Source of the DNA: Amycolatopsis thermoflava N1165
Lineage (GTDB): Bacteria; Actinomycetota; Actinomycetes; Mycobacteriales; Pseudonocardiaceae
NCBI RefSeq assembly: GCF_000473265.1
Contig: NZ_KI421511.1
Coordinates: 3,881,560-3,945,559, forward strand
Reading direction: 5' to 3'
Length of the DNA: 64,000 bases
Notes under the pieces: model-generated
The model's database searches: none
What the model saw: the letters and a program-made list of their open reading frames with translations, nothing else
What the model was told of the DNA's origin: nothing
Made by a program: the position numbers and the translations under genes
Shown: piece by piece, positions 46,808-55,262 of the stretch
Numbering within the stretch: the stretch's first letter is position 1
Layout: each line of letters opens with the position of its first letter

Positions 46808-47248
46808 ATGACCACCGAGATCGTCGTTCCCGACCAGGCCTTCGTCGAGCGGCTGCTGGAGGAGATGGGGCTGGAGTACGGCCTCGACGAGGACGGCGAT
46901 CTCGGCGCCCCGTGGGAGCACTTTCGGATGTACTTCGTGTTCCGCGGCGCGGACGAGGGACGAACCTTCGCCGTGCGCACCTTCTACGACCGCCGCCACG
47001 CGATCGAGGCCAAGCCGCACCTGCTGGAACTCCTCGACGACTGGAACCGCCGTACGCTGTGGCCGAAGGTGTACAGCCACACCGGCGACGACGGCGCGGT
47101 GACCCTGATCGGTGAGGCGATGATGCTGATCGGCGCCGGCGTCACGGTGGAGCACTTCGTGACCACCACCGCCACCTGGATCCACGCGTCCGTCGAGTTC
47201 GACACGTGGCTCGTGGAGCAACACCGCCTGCTCACCGACGAGACGTAG
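46808..47248 (+). CDS. YbjN-domain protein
   Basis: A 146-residue protein with the YbjN/T3SS-chaperone-like fold. PWEHFRMYFVFRG and LLELLDDWNRRTLWPKVYSH are typical blocks, followed by a beta strand with the GAGVTVEHF turn. Family members have been linked to stress and motility but lack a known activity. It is probably cotranscribed with the PP2C gene. Confidence 0.85.
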   Translation: MTTEIVVPDQAFVERLLEEMGLEYGLDEDGDLGAPWEHFRMYFVFRGADEGRTFAVRTFYDRRHAIEAKPHLLELLDDWNRRTLWPKVYSHTGDDGAVTLIGEAMMLIGAGVTVEHFVTTTATWIHASVEFDTWLVEQHRLLTDET

Positions 47249-47253
47249 CACCG

Positions 47254-48666
47254 TCACCCGCCGATCGGCGGCACCGCGTTGCCGCGGATCACCTCGGCGT
47301 AGAAGTGGGCGCTGCGCTTCATCGTGCGGGCCTGTGTCCGGTAGTCCACGTGCACCAGCCCGAACCGCTTCGAGTAGCCCTCCGCCCACTCGAAGTTGTC
47401 CAGCAGCGACCAGTACGAGAACCCCCGCAGGTCGACCCCCTGCGCGAGCGCGGCGTGCGCCGCCCGCAGGTGGGCGGCGAGGAACTCGACCCGTTCGACG
47501 TCGTCGATCCAGCCGTCCGGCCGCACGGAGTCGTCGTAGGCCGCGCCGTTCTCCGTGACGTACAACGGCACCGCCGGGTACTCGCGGTGCACCCGCACCA
47601 GCGTCTCGGTCAGCCCCTCCGGCTGCACGAACCACCCCGAGTGGGTCACCGAGGCCGCCGTGTCGGGCACGAACCCGATCCCGTCCGCGCCCACCCACTC
47701 CAGCCCGCCCGGCTCGACCCCCGGCCGCAATGTGCCGGTGACCTCGTAGCCGCGGTAGTAGTTGATCCCCATCTGGTCGATCGGGGCCCCGATCAGCGCC
47801 AGATCCCCGTCCCGCACGCAGGCGCCGAGACCGAACGGCTCCAGGTCCGCCAGCAGGTCCTCCGGGTACCGCCCGCGCAGCACCGGGTCGAGGAACAGCC
47901 GGTTCTGCAACCCGTCCACCCGCCGCGCCGCGTCACGGTCCGCCGCCGACGACGGGTCCTCCGCCCGCACCGGGTACAGGTTCAGCGTGATGCCCGCCTG
48001 CGCCCGCGGCGCGTGCCTGCGGATCTCGGCGAGGCCGAGGCCGTGCGCGAGCAGCAGGTGGTGCGCCGCCGCGACCGCCGCGCGCGGCTCCTGCCTGCCC
48101 GGCGCGTGAATGCCCTTGGCGTAGCCCAGAAACGCCGAGCACCACGGTTCGTTCAGGGTGGACCAGAACGGCACCCGGTCGCCCAGCCGCTCGGCGGCCG
48201 ACGCGGCGAACTCGGCGAACCGGTGGGCGGTGTCGCGCGCGGCCCAGCCGCCGCGCTCCTCCAGCGCCTGCGGCAGGTCGAAGTGGTACAGCGTCGCCCA
48301 CGGCGTGATCCCCCGCTCCAGCAACGAGTCCACCAGCCGCTCGTAGAAGTCCAGCCCAGCCGGGTTGACCGCGCCGCCGTCCGGGCGCACCCGGGACCAG
48401 GCCAGCGAGAACCGGTACACCCCGAGCCCGAGCTCGGCCATCAGCGCGACGTCGTCCCGGAAGCGGTGGTAGTGGTCGGCCGCCGGCTCCCCGGTGTCAC
48501 CGCCCGCGACCGCGCCCGGACGGCGGCAGAACGCGTCCCAGATCGAGTCGGTGCGACCGTCCACAGTGGTCGCCCCCTCGATCTGGAAGGCCGCCGTGCT
48601 GACCCCCCACGCGAACCCGGGCGGGAACTCCAGCCCGGCGGTGACCTCTTCACCCAGAACCGACAT
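47254..48666 (-). CDS. bglC: GH1 beta-glucosidase
   Basis: A 470-residue cytosolic glycoside hydrolase that splits cellobiose and similar beta-glucosides. FPPGFAWGVSTAAFQIEGA is the family's opening. TLNEPW carries the acid/base Glu and YVTENGAAYDD the nucleophile Glu; WSLLDNFEWAEGY lines the glucose site. It follows cebG and completes the cebEFG-bglC operon. I chose the ATG at 48666, which has AAGGG upstream; a GTG at 48672 overlaps the cebG stop. Confidence 0.94.
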   Translation of the reverse strand: MSVLGEEVTAGLEFPPGFAWGVSTAAFQIEGATTVDGRTDSIWDAFCRRPGAVAGGDTGEPAADHYHRFRDDVALMAELGLGVYRFSLAWSRVRPDGGAVNPAGLDFYERLVDSLLERGITPWATLYHFDLPQALEERGGWAARDTAHRFAEFAASAAERLGDRVPFWSTLNEPWCSAFLGYAKGIHAPGRQEPRAAVAAAHHLLLAHGLGLAEIRRHAPRAQAGITLNLYPVRAEDPSSAADRDAARRVDGLQNRLFLDPVLRGRYPEDLLADLEPFGLGACVRDGDLALIGAPIDQMGINYYRGYEVTGTLRPGVEPGGLEWVGADGIGFVPDTAASVTHSGWFVQPEGLTETLVRVHREYPAVPLYVTENGAAYDDSVRPDGWIDDVERVEFLAAHLRAAHAALAQGVDLRGFSYWSLLDNFEWAEGYSKRFGLVHVDYRTQARTMKRSAHFYAEVIRGNAVPPIGG

Positions 48667-48668
48667 GC

Positions 48669-49511
48669 TCACCCTTTCACCGCGCCCTGCATGATCCCGG
48701 ACACGATCTGGCGCCCGAGCAGCAGGAAGACGATCAGAACCGGAATGGTCGCCAGCGTGGTCCCGGCCAGCACCAGCGAATAGTCGACGTAGTGGCCGCT
48801 CTGCAGCTTCTCCAGCGCCACCTGCACGGTGGGGTTGCCCGCGTCGAGCACGATCAGCGGCCACAGGAAGTCGTTCCACGACATCATGAACGTGAACATC
48901 GCGAGCACCGCGGCCGCCGGGCGGATCGCGGGCAGGCAGACGTGCACGAAGGTCCCGAACACGCTGCACCCGTCCACCCGCGCGGCCTCGATCAGCTCGT
49001 ACGGCACGGCGTCCACGATGTACTGGCGCATCCAGAACACCCCGAACGCGGTGACCAGGTTCGGCACGATCACCGCCTGCAGGTGCCCGGCCCAGCCGAG
49101 GTCGGACATCATGATGAACAGCGGGATCACGCCCAGCTGCGTGGGCACCGCGAGCGTCACCACGATGAACACGAACAGCCCGTTCGAGCCGCGGAACCGC
49201 ATCTTGGCGAAGGCGAACCCGGCGAGCGCCGAGAACAGCACCGTCGTCAGCGTCACCGTGCCTGCCACGATCAGGCTGTTGCCCAGCGCCTTCCAGAACG
49301 GAACTGCGTCGAACACGCGGCCGGCGTTGGCCCAGAAGTTCCCGCCCGGCAGCAGCGGCGGCAGGTGGTCCGACAGCATGCCGGTGTCGCGGCTGGCCAC
49401 CAGGAACGACCAGTAGAACGGGAACAGCGAACCCGCGACGAACGCGATCAGCGTGGCGTAGACGAAGAAGCGCGACCCGCCGCGCCCGCGCGGGAATATC
49501 CGTACGGTCAT
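48669..49511 (-). CDS. cebG: Cellobiose ABC transporter permease (CebG-like)
   Basis: A 280-residue inner-membrane permease of the MalG type with six helices. The EAA loop reads ELIEAARVDGCSVFGTFVHVCLP, the contact for the ATPase. The ATPase is not encoded here; Streptomyces uses the shared MsiK, usually elsewhere on the chromosome. The ATG at 49511 overlaps the cebF stop (ATGA). Confidence 0.92.
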   Translation of the reverse strand: MTVRIFPRGRGGSRFFVYATLIAFVAGSLFPFYWSFLVASRDTGMLSDHLPPLLPGGNFWANAGRVFDAVPFWKALGNSLIVAGTVTLTTVLFSALAGFAFAKMRFRGSNGLFVFIVVTLAVPTQLGVIPLFIMMSDLGWAGHLQAVIVPNLVTAFGVFWMRQYIVDAVPYELIEAARVDGCSVFGTFVHVCLPAIRPAAAVLAMFTFMMSWNDFLWPLIVLDAGNPTVQVALEKLQSGHYVDYSLVLAGTTLATIPVLIVFLLLGRQIVSGIMQGAVKG

Positions 49512-50488
49512 CGTTTCAGTCCCGTCGTCGCGGCGACCCGCCGGGTGATCAGGAAGTTGACCAGTGCGATGAGGACGATCAGCAGGAACAGCAGCCACGC
49601 GATCGCCGAGGCGTAGCCGAGGTCGAAGCCCTCGAACGCCGACTGGTACAGGTACAAGGTCAGGGTCTGGAACTGGTGCTGCGAACCGCCGTTGTTCGAC
49701 CCGGGCATGGCGTCGAACAGCTTGGGCTCGGTGAAGATCTGCAGCCCGCCGATCGTCGAGGTGACCACCACGAAGATCAGCGTGGGCTTCAGCATCGGCA
49801 GCGTGATCGAGAAGAACCGGCGGACCGCGCCGGCACCGTCGACCACCGCCGCCTCGTACACGTCCCGCGGCAGCGCCTGCATCGCCGCCAGCACGATCAG
49901 CGCGTTGTAGCCGGTCCAGCGCCAGTTGACCATCGTGGCGATCGCCAGGTGGCTGGCGAACCGGTTGGCCTGCCACTCCACCCGGTCCAGCCCCACCGCC
50001 TCCAGCATCGCGTTGACCAGCCCGTACCGCGGGCCGAACAGGTTCGCGAAGATGATGCCGAGCGCGACCAGGCTGGCCGAGTAGGGCAGCAGGATCCCGA
50101 CCCGCCAGCTCGCCGGGAAGCGCAGCCGCAGCGACAGCAGCGCCGCGAGCAGGATCGCGATCACCAGCTGCGGCCCGCTGGAGAGCACGAAGATCGAGAT
50201 CGTGTTGACGACCGCGTTCCAGAACTGCGCGTCACCCAGCAGCGTCACGAAGTTCTCCAGCCCGATGAACTTCGGGTCGTCGTCGCCGATCTCCCAGTCG
50301 AACAGCGACACGTAACCCGTGTAGAGCAGGGGGAACAGGCCGGTCAGGCCGAACACCACGAAGAACGGCGCGATGTAGAGGTACGGCGAGAACCTGACGT
50401 CCCAGCGCGACAACCGTTGCCGCAGCGTCGGTCTCACCGGTTCCGGCGGCACGTCCTGCCGCGGTGGTTTTTCGGCCACACTGGTCAT
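49508..50488 (-). CDS. cebF: Cellobiose ABC transporter permease (CebF-like)
   Basis: A 326-residue inner-membrane permease of the MalF type with about six helices. DVYEAAVVDGAGAVRRFFSITLP is the EAA loop. A polar N-terminus of 30 residues precedes the first helix. It forms the translocation channel with the CebG-like protein. It lies 19 bases after the binding-protein gene. Confidence 0.92.
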   Translation of the reverse strand: MTSVAEKPPRQDVPPEPVRPTLRQRLSRWDVRFSPYLYIAPFFVVFGLTGLFPLLYTGYVSLFDWEIGDDDPKFIGLENFVTLLGDAQFWNAVVNTISIFVLSSGPQLVIAILLAALLSLRLRFPASWRVGILLPYSASLVALGIIFANLFGPRYGLVNAMLEAVGLDRVEWQANRFASHLAIATMVNWRWTGYNALIVLAAMQALPRDVYEAAVVDGAGAVRRFFSITLPMLKPTLIFVVVTSTIGGLQIFTEPKLFDAMPGSNNGGSQHQFQTLTLYLYQSAFEGFDLGYASAIAWLLFLLIVLIALVNFLITRRVAATTGLKR

Positions 50489-50507
50489 CGGCCCGTTCCC
50501 CCTGCGC

Positions 50508-51797
50508 TCACTGCACGATCTTCTTGGCTTCGTCGACCACCTGCTGCCAGGCCTGGTCGGGCGGTGTCCCCTGCTCGACGGCCTGCAGCGCCGGGCTGGT
50601 GACGTTCTCCTGGATCTGGCCGTCACCGGGACCCTTGTACTGCGCACGGGTCACCTTCTTGGCCTGCTCGGAGTAGAGCTGGCCGACCTTGGTGTCGCCG
50701 AAGTACGGCTCGGTCTGCTGCAGCAGCTGCGGCGAGGTGAGGGCCTGCGTCTGGCTCGGGAAGTTGCCGCGCGCCTGGAACGCCTTGAGCTGCTGCTCCG
50801 GCGCGGTCAGCCACGCCGCGAGCTCGGCCGCCTCCTTCGGGTGCTGGCTCTGCTTCGGCACGGTCAGGTACGAGCCGCCCCAGTTGCCGCCGCCGTTGGG
50901 GAACGCGTCGGTGACCGCCCACTTGCCCGCGTTGCCGGGGCCTGCGTTCTCCTCGACCACGCCGAGCATCCACGACGGGCACACGGTGGTGGCGAAGGAT
51001 CCCTGCTGGAACCCGGTCTTCCACTCGTTGCCGAACGCGATGAGCTTCGCGGACTGGCCGCGCTGGATCGCGCCGGTGATGCGGTCCCAGGCCGCCTTGA
51101 TGCCGGGGTTCGTCTCGATGGTGAGGTTGTCGTTGCGGTCCAGGTAACCGGTCTCGAGCTGGTTGACCATGGAGTTGTACAGCTGCGAGGACGCGTCGAA
51201 CCACGCCTTGCCGCCGGTGCGCGCGACGTACTGGTCGCCGGCCGCGAAGTAGGACTCCCAGGTCGCGAACAACGACTTGACGCCCTCGGGGTCGGACGGC
51301 AGGCCGGCGGCCTGCAGCAGGTCCTTGCGGTAGCACAGGGCCAGCGGGCCGATGTCGGTGCCGTAACCGATCAGGCGGCCGTCCTTGTCCTTGCCCGCCT
51401 CGTACTTCCAGTTCAGCCAGCGGTCCGCGGTCACGTCCTTGGGACCGATCTCGGTGAGGTCGTTGAACTTCGACGACTTGTCGATGATGTCGGAGAAGTG
51501 GCCCTCCTCGACCGCGACCACGTCCTCCAGCCCGTTGCCAGCGGCCAGCTTCGTGATCAGGTTCTGGTGGTAGGGGCCGCCCTCGCCGGTCTTGTGGTGG
51601 GTGATCTTGATGTTGGGGTGCAGGCGTTCGTACTCGGTGATCAGGTCTTCGTAGCCGAATTCGGTGAAGGTGCCGATGGACAGCTCGATCCGCCCGTCGC
51701 CGGACGTCCCGGACGAGCCGCCGCCACAGGCGGCCAGGCTCGCGCCCAGCACCGCCAGTCCGATCGCGAAGCTCACGCCCTTGTGAAGATGTCGCAC
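50508..51797 (-). CDS. cebE: Cellobiose-binding lipoprotein (CebE-like)
   Basis: A 429-residue extracellular solute-binding protein. The signal peptide ends in the lipobox LAAC, then a Gly/Ser linker. ELSIGTFTEFGYEDLITEYERLHPNI is a family-1 binding-protein pattern, and aromatic residues line the sugar cleft (WLNWKYEAG, SWMLGVVEE). The GTG at 51797 follows AGGGAA. A perfect CebR box lies 41 bases upstream of the start, so cellobiose induction is expected. Confidence 0.9.
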   Translation of the reverse strand: MRHLHKGVSFAIGLAVLGASLAACGGGSSGTSGDGRIELSIGTFTEFGYEDLITEYERLHPNIKITHHKTGEGGPYHQNLITKLAAGNGLEDVVAVEEGHFSDIIDKSSKFNDLTEIGPKDVTADRWLNWKYEAGKDKDGRLIGYGTDIGPLALCYRKDLLQAAGLPSDPEGVKSLFATWESYFAAGDQYVARTGGKAWFDASSQLYNSMVNQLETGYLDRNDNLTIETNPGIKAAWDRITGAIQRGQSAKLIAFGNEWKTGFQQGSFATTVCPSWMLGVVEENAGPGNAGKWAVTDAFPNGGGNWGGSYLTVPKQSQHPKEAAELAAWLTAPEQQLKAFQARGNFPSQTQALTSPQLLQQTEPYFGDTKVGQLYSEQAKKVTRAQYKGPGDGQIQENVTSPALQAVEQGTPPDQAWQQVVDEAKKIVQ

Positions 51798-51837
51798 GTC
51801 GATTCCCTAACTCGTGGGGTTCCAGGGAGGGAGATTT

Positions 51838-51851
51838 TGGGAGCGCTCCCA
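51838..51851. promoter_or_regulatory. CebR operator, perfect
   Basis: TGGGAGCGCTCCCA is a perfect 14-base palindrome and equals the CebR box described for Streptomyces cellobiose operons. It lies between cebE and cebR, close to the cebE start. Confidence 0.9.
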
Positions 51852-51898
51852 GAACGGGGTTGAGTGTGTCCCCAGTCACGAGCCGTGTCAAGATGCGC

Positions 51899-51918
51899 TA
51901 TTGTTGGAAGCGCTCCCA
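51899..51918 (+). promoter_or_regulatory. cebR -10 box and second CebR operator
   Basis: TATTGT (51899-51904) is a -10 candidate for cebR. TGGAAGCGCTCCCA (51905-51918) follows at once and differs from the perfect box at one base. Repressor binding here would give autoregulation. It lies 67 bases from the first box. Confidence 0.75.
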
Positions 51919-51939
51919 TCCATGGCGGAAGGTGACCCG

Positions 51940-52971
51940 GTGACCGCACACGGCAACCACGACGGCCGTCCGACGCTGGAGGACGTGGCCGCCTTCGCCG
52001 GAGTCTCGCGCTCGACGGCGTCCCGGGCGCTGAACGACGACCCGAACGTCAGCGCCCGCGCCCGGGAAGCGGTGCGCGCGGCGGCGGCGGATCTGGGCTA
52101 TTCGCCGAACCAGGCTGCGCGGTCGCTGGTGACGCGGCGGACGGGCGCGGTGGCGGTGGTGCTGTCCGAGCCGGAGGAGGTCCTGCTCGGCGATCCGTAC
52201 CGGACCGCGGTGATGCGCGCCGGGTACCGGGAGCTGGCCGCGTCCGGGGCCCAGATGGTGTTGATGTTCTGCGACGGACGGGACGACCTGACGCGGACGT
52301 TGCGCTTCCTGGAGGGCGGGCACGTCGACGGCGCGCTGGTGTTCGCGCCGCACCAGGCGGACCCGTTGCCGCGGGCGCTGCGGCTGCTGCGGCTGCCGGT
52401 GGTGTTCGGCGGCCCGGCGGGCGGCGTGGCACGGGGCGTGCACGTGATCGACTTCGACAACGAGTCCGGCGCGCGGCTCGCGGTGGAGCACCTGGTTTCG
52501 CTGGGCCGCCGCCGCATCGCGACGGTCGCCGGCCCGCAGGACCAGACCGCGGCGGTCCACCGGCTGTCCGGATGGCGCAAGACCCTGGCCGACGCGGGGC
52601 TGGAGTCGGCGGGCCTGGCGGAGGAGGCGGACTTCACGCTGGACGGCGGCCGCGAGGCGATGGACCGGCTGCTCGCGCGGGAGCCGGACCTGGACGCGGT
52701 CTTCGTGGCGAGCGACGTGATGGCCGCGGGAGTGCTGCAGTCGCTGGGCGCCGCGGGCCGCCGCGTGCCCGCCGACGTGGCGGTCGTGGGTTTCGACGAC
52801 CACCCGGCGCTGGCCACCGCGATGAACCCGCCGCTGACCACCGTGCACCAGGACCCGGCCGCCCAGGTGCGCCAGATGGTCGCCACGCTGACCGCCCTGC
52901 TGGCCGGTGAAACGATCCGCCCGCGGCGGCAGGTGCTGCCGGTGTCGCTGAAGCTGCGCGAATCGGCGTGA
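51940..52971 (+). CDS. cebR: LacI-family repressor CebR
   Basis: A 343-residue repressor. The N-terminal helix-turn-helix is TLEDVAAFAGVSRSTASRALN, the hinge helix is NQAARSLVTRRTG, and the periplasmic-binding-like core follows (DAVFVASDVMAAGVLQSL, GFDDHPALA). It represses the cebEFG-bglC operon until cello-oligosaccharides bind. I chose GTG 51940 because GGAAGG lies seven bases upstream; an ATG at 51922 is possible. Confidence 0.92.
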   Translation: MTAHGNHDGRPTLEDVAAFAGVSRSTASRALNDDPNVSARAREAVRAAAADLGYSPNQAARSLVTRRTGAVAVVLSEPEEVLLGDPYRTAVMRAGYRELAASGAQMVLMFCDGRDDLTRTLRFLEGGHVDGALVFAPHQADPLPRALRLLRLPVVFGGPAGGVARGVHVIDFDNESGARLAVEHLVSLGRRRIATVAGPQDQTAAVHRLSGWRKTLADAGLESAGLAEEADFTLDGGREAMDRLLAREPDLDAVFVASDVMAAGVLQSLGAAGRRVPADVAVVGFDDHPALATAMNPPLTTVHQDPAAQVRQMVATLTALLAGETIRPRRQVLPVSLKLRESA

Positions 52972-52983
52972 GCCGCCCCGGCT

Positions 52984-53529
52984 TCAGCCAGACCCGGCTC
53001 GCTCTCGTTCGTAGTGCCGGGCGGCTTTCGCCCGGTTGCCACACCCCGCCATCGAGCACCACCGGCGCGTGCCGTTCTTGGTCGTGTCGTAGAAGTGCAG
53101 CACGCACTTCGGGTGCGCCGCGCAACGCTTGATCCGCTCCGGCTTGCCGTCGACGAGTCCCAGGTAGTCCGTCGCGGCGAGCCAGGCAGGCAGCCAGGCC
53201 GGATCATCGGTCGTGCCACGCGTCTCCGGTCCCGCGGCCCCGAGCCGGTAGCGGAGCGCCCCGCGCTCGAGGATCCGGTTGAGCTCGCGAGCGGCGTCCC
53301 GCCCGGCTTCGCCGTCCACCAGCGCCCGGAGTACTTCCCGCGTCTCACGCAGGGCGTCGCGCGTCGCCTCGTTCGCGACCGCCCGGTCCGCCAGCCCGGC
53401 CGAGTGCAGCCAGACGCCCACACCGTCGGTGGAGTCGAGCAGGTCCTCGGGGCCGTTCTCGCCGATCCAATACGTGTTCAGCAGATCGAGGCACAGCGGC
53501 TCGCCGGTCAACGGGCGGGGGTCTGACAC
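52984..53529 (-). CDS. CGNR zinc-finger/ABATE-domain protein
   Basis: A 181-residue protein. The first 125 residues form the ABATE stress domain (LCLDLLNTYW, LADRAVANEATRDALRETREVLRAL). The C-terminal zinc finger has four Cys in RCAAHPKC and WCSMAGCGNRAKAARHYER. Such proteins are thought to be transcription regulators. It is divergent from the VOC-flavin-ferredoxin operon and is the natural candidate for its regulator. Confidence 0.9.
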   Translation of the reverse strand: MSDPRPLTGEPLCLDLLNTYWIGENGPEDLLDSTDGVGVWLHSAGLADRAVANEATRDALRETREVLRALVDGEAGRDAARELNRILERGALRYRLGAAGPETRGTTDDPAWLPAWLAATDYLGLVDGKPERIKRCAAHPKCVLHFYDTTKNGTRRWCSMAGCGNRAKAARHYERERAGSG

Positions 53530-53564
53530 GAGGCCAGTCTACCCGGTCATCTCCCAATAGGTGG

Positions 53565-53609
53565 TTGACACTGGATCTTCTAACCGTCTAACTTCATTAA
53601 GACAGTTAG
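53565..53609 (+). promoter_or_regulatory. Promoter and inverted repeat before the VOC operon
   Basis: TTGACA (53565-53570), an 18-base spacer and TAACTT (53589-53594) make a strong promoter. CTAACCGTCTAA (53580-53591) and, inverted, TTAAGACAGTTAG (53597-53609) overlap the -10 box and flank the expected start of transcription. A repressor site is likely; the CGNR protein is a candidate. Confidence 0.7.
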
Positions 53610-53630
53610 GCCCCACCGAGGAGGAAGCTC

Positions 53631-54092
53631 ATGACAACTGCCACGATCAGCGCCGTTCAGACCGGCCACGTCGGTCTGAACGTCACGGATCTGGACCGTG
53701 CGGTGCCGTTCTACGCCCGGGTCTTCGGGTTCCAGGTGCAGGCGGAAGGCGGGAACGACGAGCGACGCTGGGCTTTCCTCGGACGCGACGGGCGGCTGGT
53801 GCTGACCCTGTGGCAGCAGAGCGAGACGCCGTTCCCCGCGTCCTCGGCCGGCCTGCACCACCTGTCCTTCCAGGTCGGCTCGATCGACGAGGTGCGAGCG
53901 GCCGAGGCGGTGCTGCGCGAACTCGGCGCCGAGTTCCGCTACGACGGAGTGGTGCCGCACGGGGAAGGCATGAGCTCCGGCGGGATCTTCTTCACCGACC
54001 CGGACGGCATCCGCCTGGAGATCTACGCCCCGAGCGGCGCCGAGACCGCGGCCGCCCCCAGCGGCGAGGCGCCCACCTGCGGCTTCTTCTGA
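53631..54092 (+). CDS. VOC-family dioxygenase/glyoxalase-like protein
   Basis: A 153-residue VOC protein. GHVGLNVTDLDRAVPFYARVFG opens it, GLHHLSFQVGS begins the second module and DPDGIRLEIY ends it with the metal Glu. The tail APTCGFF is unusual. It is the first gene of a four-gene operon with a flavin protein, a ferredoxin and a ferredoxin reductase. GAGGAGGAAG precedes the ATG at 53631. Confidence 0.9.
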   Translation: MTTATISAVQTGHVGLNVTDLDRAVPFYARVFGFQVQAEGGNDERRWAFLGRDGRLVLTLWQQSETPFPASSAGLHHLSFQVGSIDEVRAAEAVLRELGAEFRYDGVVPHGEGMSSGGIFFTDPDGIRLEIYAPSGAETAAAPSGEAPTCGFF

Positions 54093-54127
54093 TTCCCACC
54101 CTGATTCCGAGCTGAAAGGAGGCCGCT

Positions 54128-55039
54128 GTGGCGGTCGACGTCTACCACGAGGGTGAACGGGCCGCCCAGCGGCGCTCCGGCCTCCTCGACCAGGGCGGGT
54201 TCTCCGCCCGCGCGATCCAGCGCGCGATCCCGGCGGTGGCCCGGGATTTCCTCGCCCAGCAGGTCATGCTCGTGCTCGGCGCCACCGACGCCGAGGGCCG
54301 GGTCTGGGCCACACTCCTGTCCGGACCGCCGGGGTTCCTGCGGGCCGAGGACGACACCACACTCGCCGTTGCGGCGCTCCCGGCGCCCGGCGACCCGCTG
54401 CGCTCCCGGCTCGGCGAACCCACACCGGTGGGCATGCTCGCGATCGAGGCGTCCTCCCGGCGCCGCATGCGGATGAACGGCCGCAGCACACCGGTCGCCG
54501 GCGGCTTGCGGGTCGCGCTCGAGCAGGTCTACGCGAACTGCCCGAAGTACATCCAGAAACGGGAACCGCACCCGGAGCAGGCCGCGCCCGGCGAACCGGT
54601 CACCTCGTCCGCCCTGTCGCCGTACCAGCGGGAACTCCTCAGCCGTGCGGACACGTTCTTCGTCGCCACCGCCGACCGGGACGGCGACGTCGACGCTTCG
54701 CACCGCGGCGGCAACCCGGGCTTCGTCCAGGTGCTGTCCGGCACCACACTGCGCTGGCCGGACTACGTCGGCAACGCCATGTTCAACACGCTGGGCAACC
54801 TGGAGGTCAACCCGGCCGCCGGACTGTTGTTCCTGGACTGGACCACGGGCACGACCGTGCAGCTCACCGGAACGGCGCGCACGGACTGGGGGCAGGCCGC
54901 GGCCGGGTCCCTGCCAGGCGCGCAACGGGTCGTCGACTTCACCGTCAGCGCCGTGGTCGAGATCCCCAGCGCCAGTCGCCTCCGCTGGAGCGCACCCGCC
55001 TTCTCCCGCTTCAACCCTCCCCTCCCCACTGCCTCATAG
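54128..55039 (+). CDS. Pyridoxamine 5'-phosphate oxidase-family flavin protein
   Basis: A 303-residue split-barrel flavin protein. A first barrel-like half (VMLVLGATDAEGRVWATLLSG) is followed by a second with FFVATADRDGDVDASHRGGNPGFVQ, the FMN-binding pattern of this family. Relatives are often fused to 2Fe-2S reductases; here the redox partners are separate genes downstream. AAGGAGG five bases before the GTG at 54128 sets the start. Substrate unknown. Confidence 0.85.
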   Translation: MAVDVYHEGERAAQRRSGLLDQGGFSARAIQRAIPAVARDFLAQQVMLVLGATDAEGRVWATLLSGPPGFLRAEDDTTLAVAALPAPGDPLRSRLGEPTPVGMLAIEASSRRRMRMNGRSTPVAGGLRVALEQVYANCPKYIQKREPHPEQAAPGEPVTSSALSPYQRELLSRADTFFVATADRDGDVDASHRGGNPGFVQVLSGTTLRWPDYVGNAMFNTLGNLEVNPAAGLLFLDWTTGTTVQLTGTARTDWGQAAAGSLPGAQRVVDFTVSAVVEIPSASRLRWSAPAFSRFNPPLPTAS

Positions 55040-55049
55040 GACGGTCACC

Positions 55050-55262
55050 GTGCAAGTACACGTCGACCTCGCGGTGTGCCAGAGCCATGGCCAATGTGTC
55101 TTCGGCGCGCCGGACGTCTTCTCCTTCGACGACGACGACCAGCTCCGCTATTCGCCGTCCCCGCCGGAAGAACGGCGTGCGGACGTGATCCGGGCCGCGT
55201 CGGCCTGCCCGGTGCGCGCCATCACCGTCGGCCCGTCCGGCAGCGGAAGACCGGCGGCATGA
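55050..55262 (+). CDS. Ferredoxin, 3Fe-4S type
   Basis: A 70-residue ferredoxin with Cys 10 and 16 (VCQSHGQC) and Cys 53 (ACPVRAI), the three-Cys pattern of P450-linked actinobacterial ferredoxins. The stop overlaps the reductase start as ATGA. No P450 or other terminal oxygenase is in the operon, so the acceptor may be the flavin protein or an enzyme elsewhere. GTG start at 55050 after AGGACGG. Confidence 0.88.
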   Translation: MQVHVDLAVCQSHGQCVFGAPDVFSFDDDDQLRYSPSPPEERRADVIRAASACPVRAITVGPSGSGRPAA

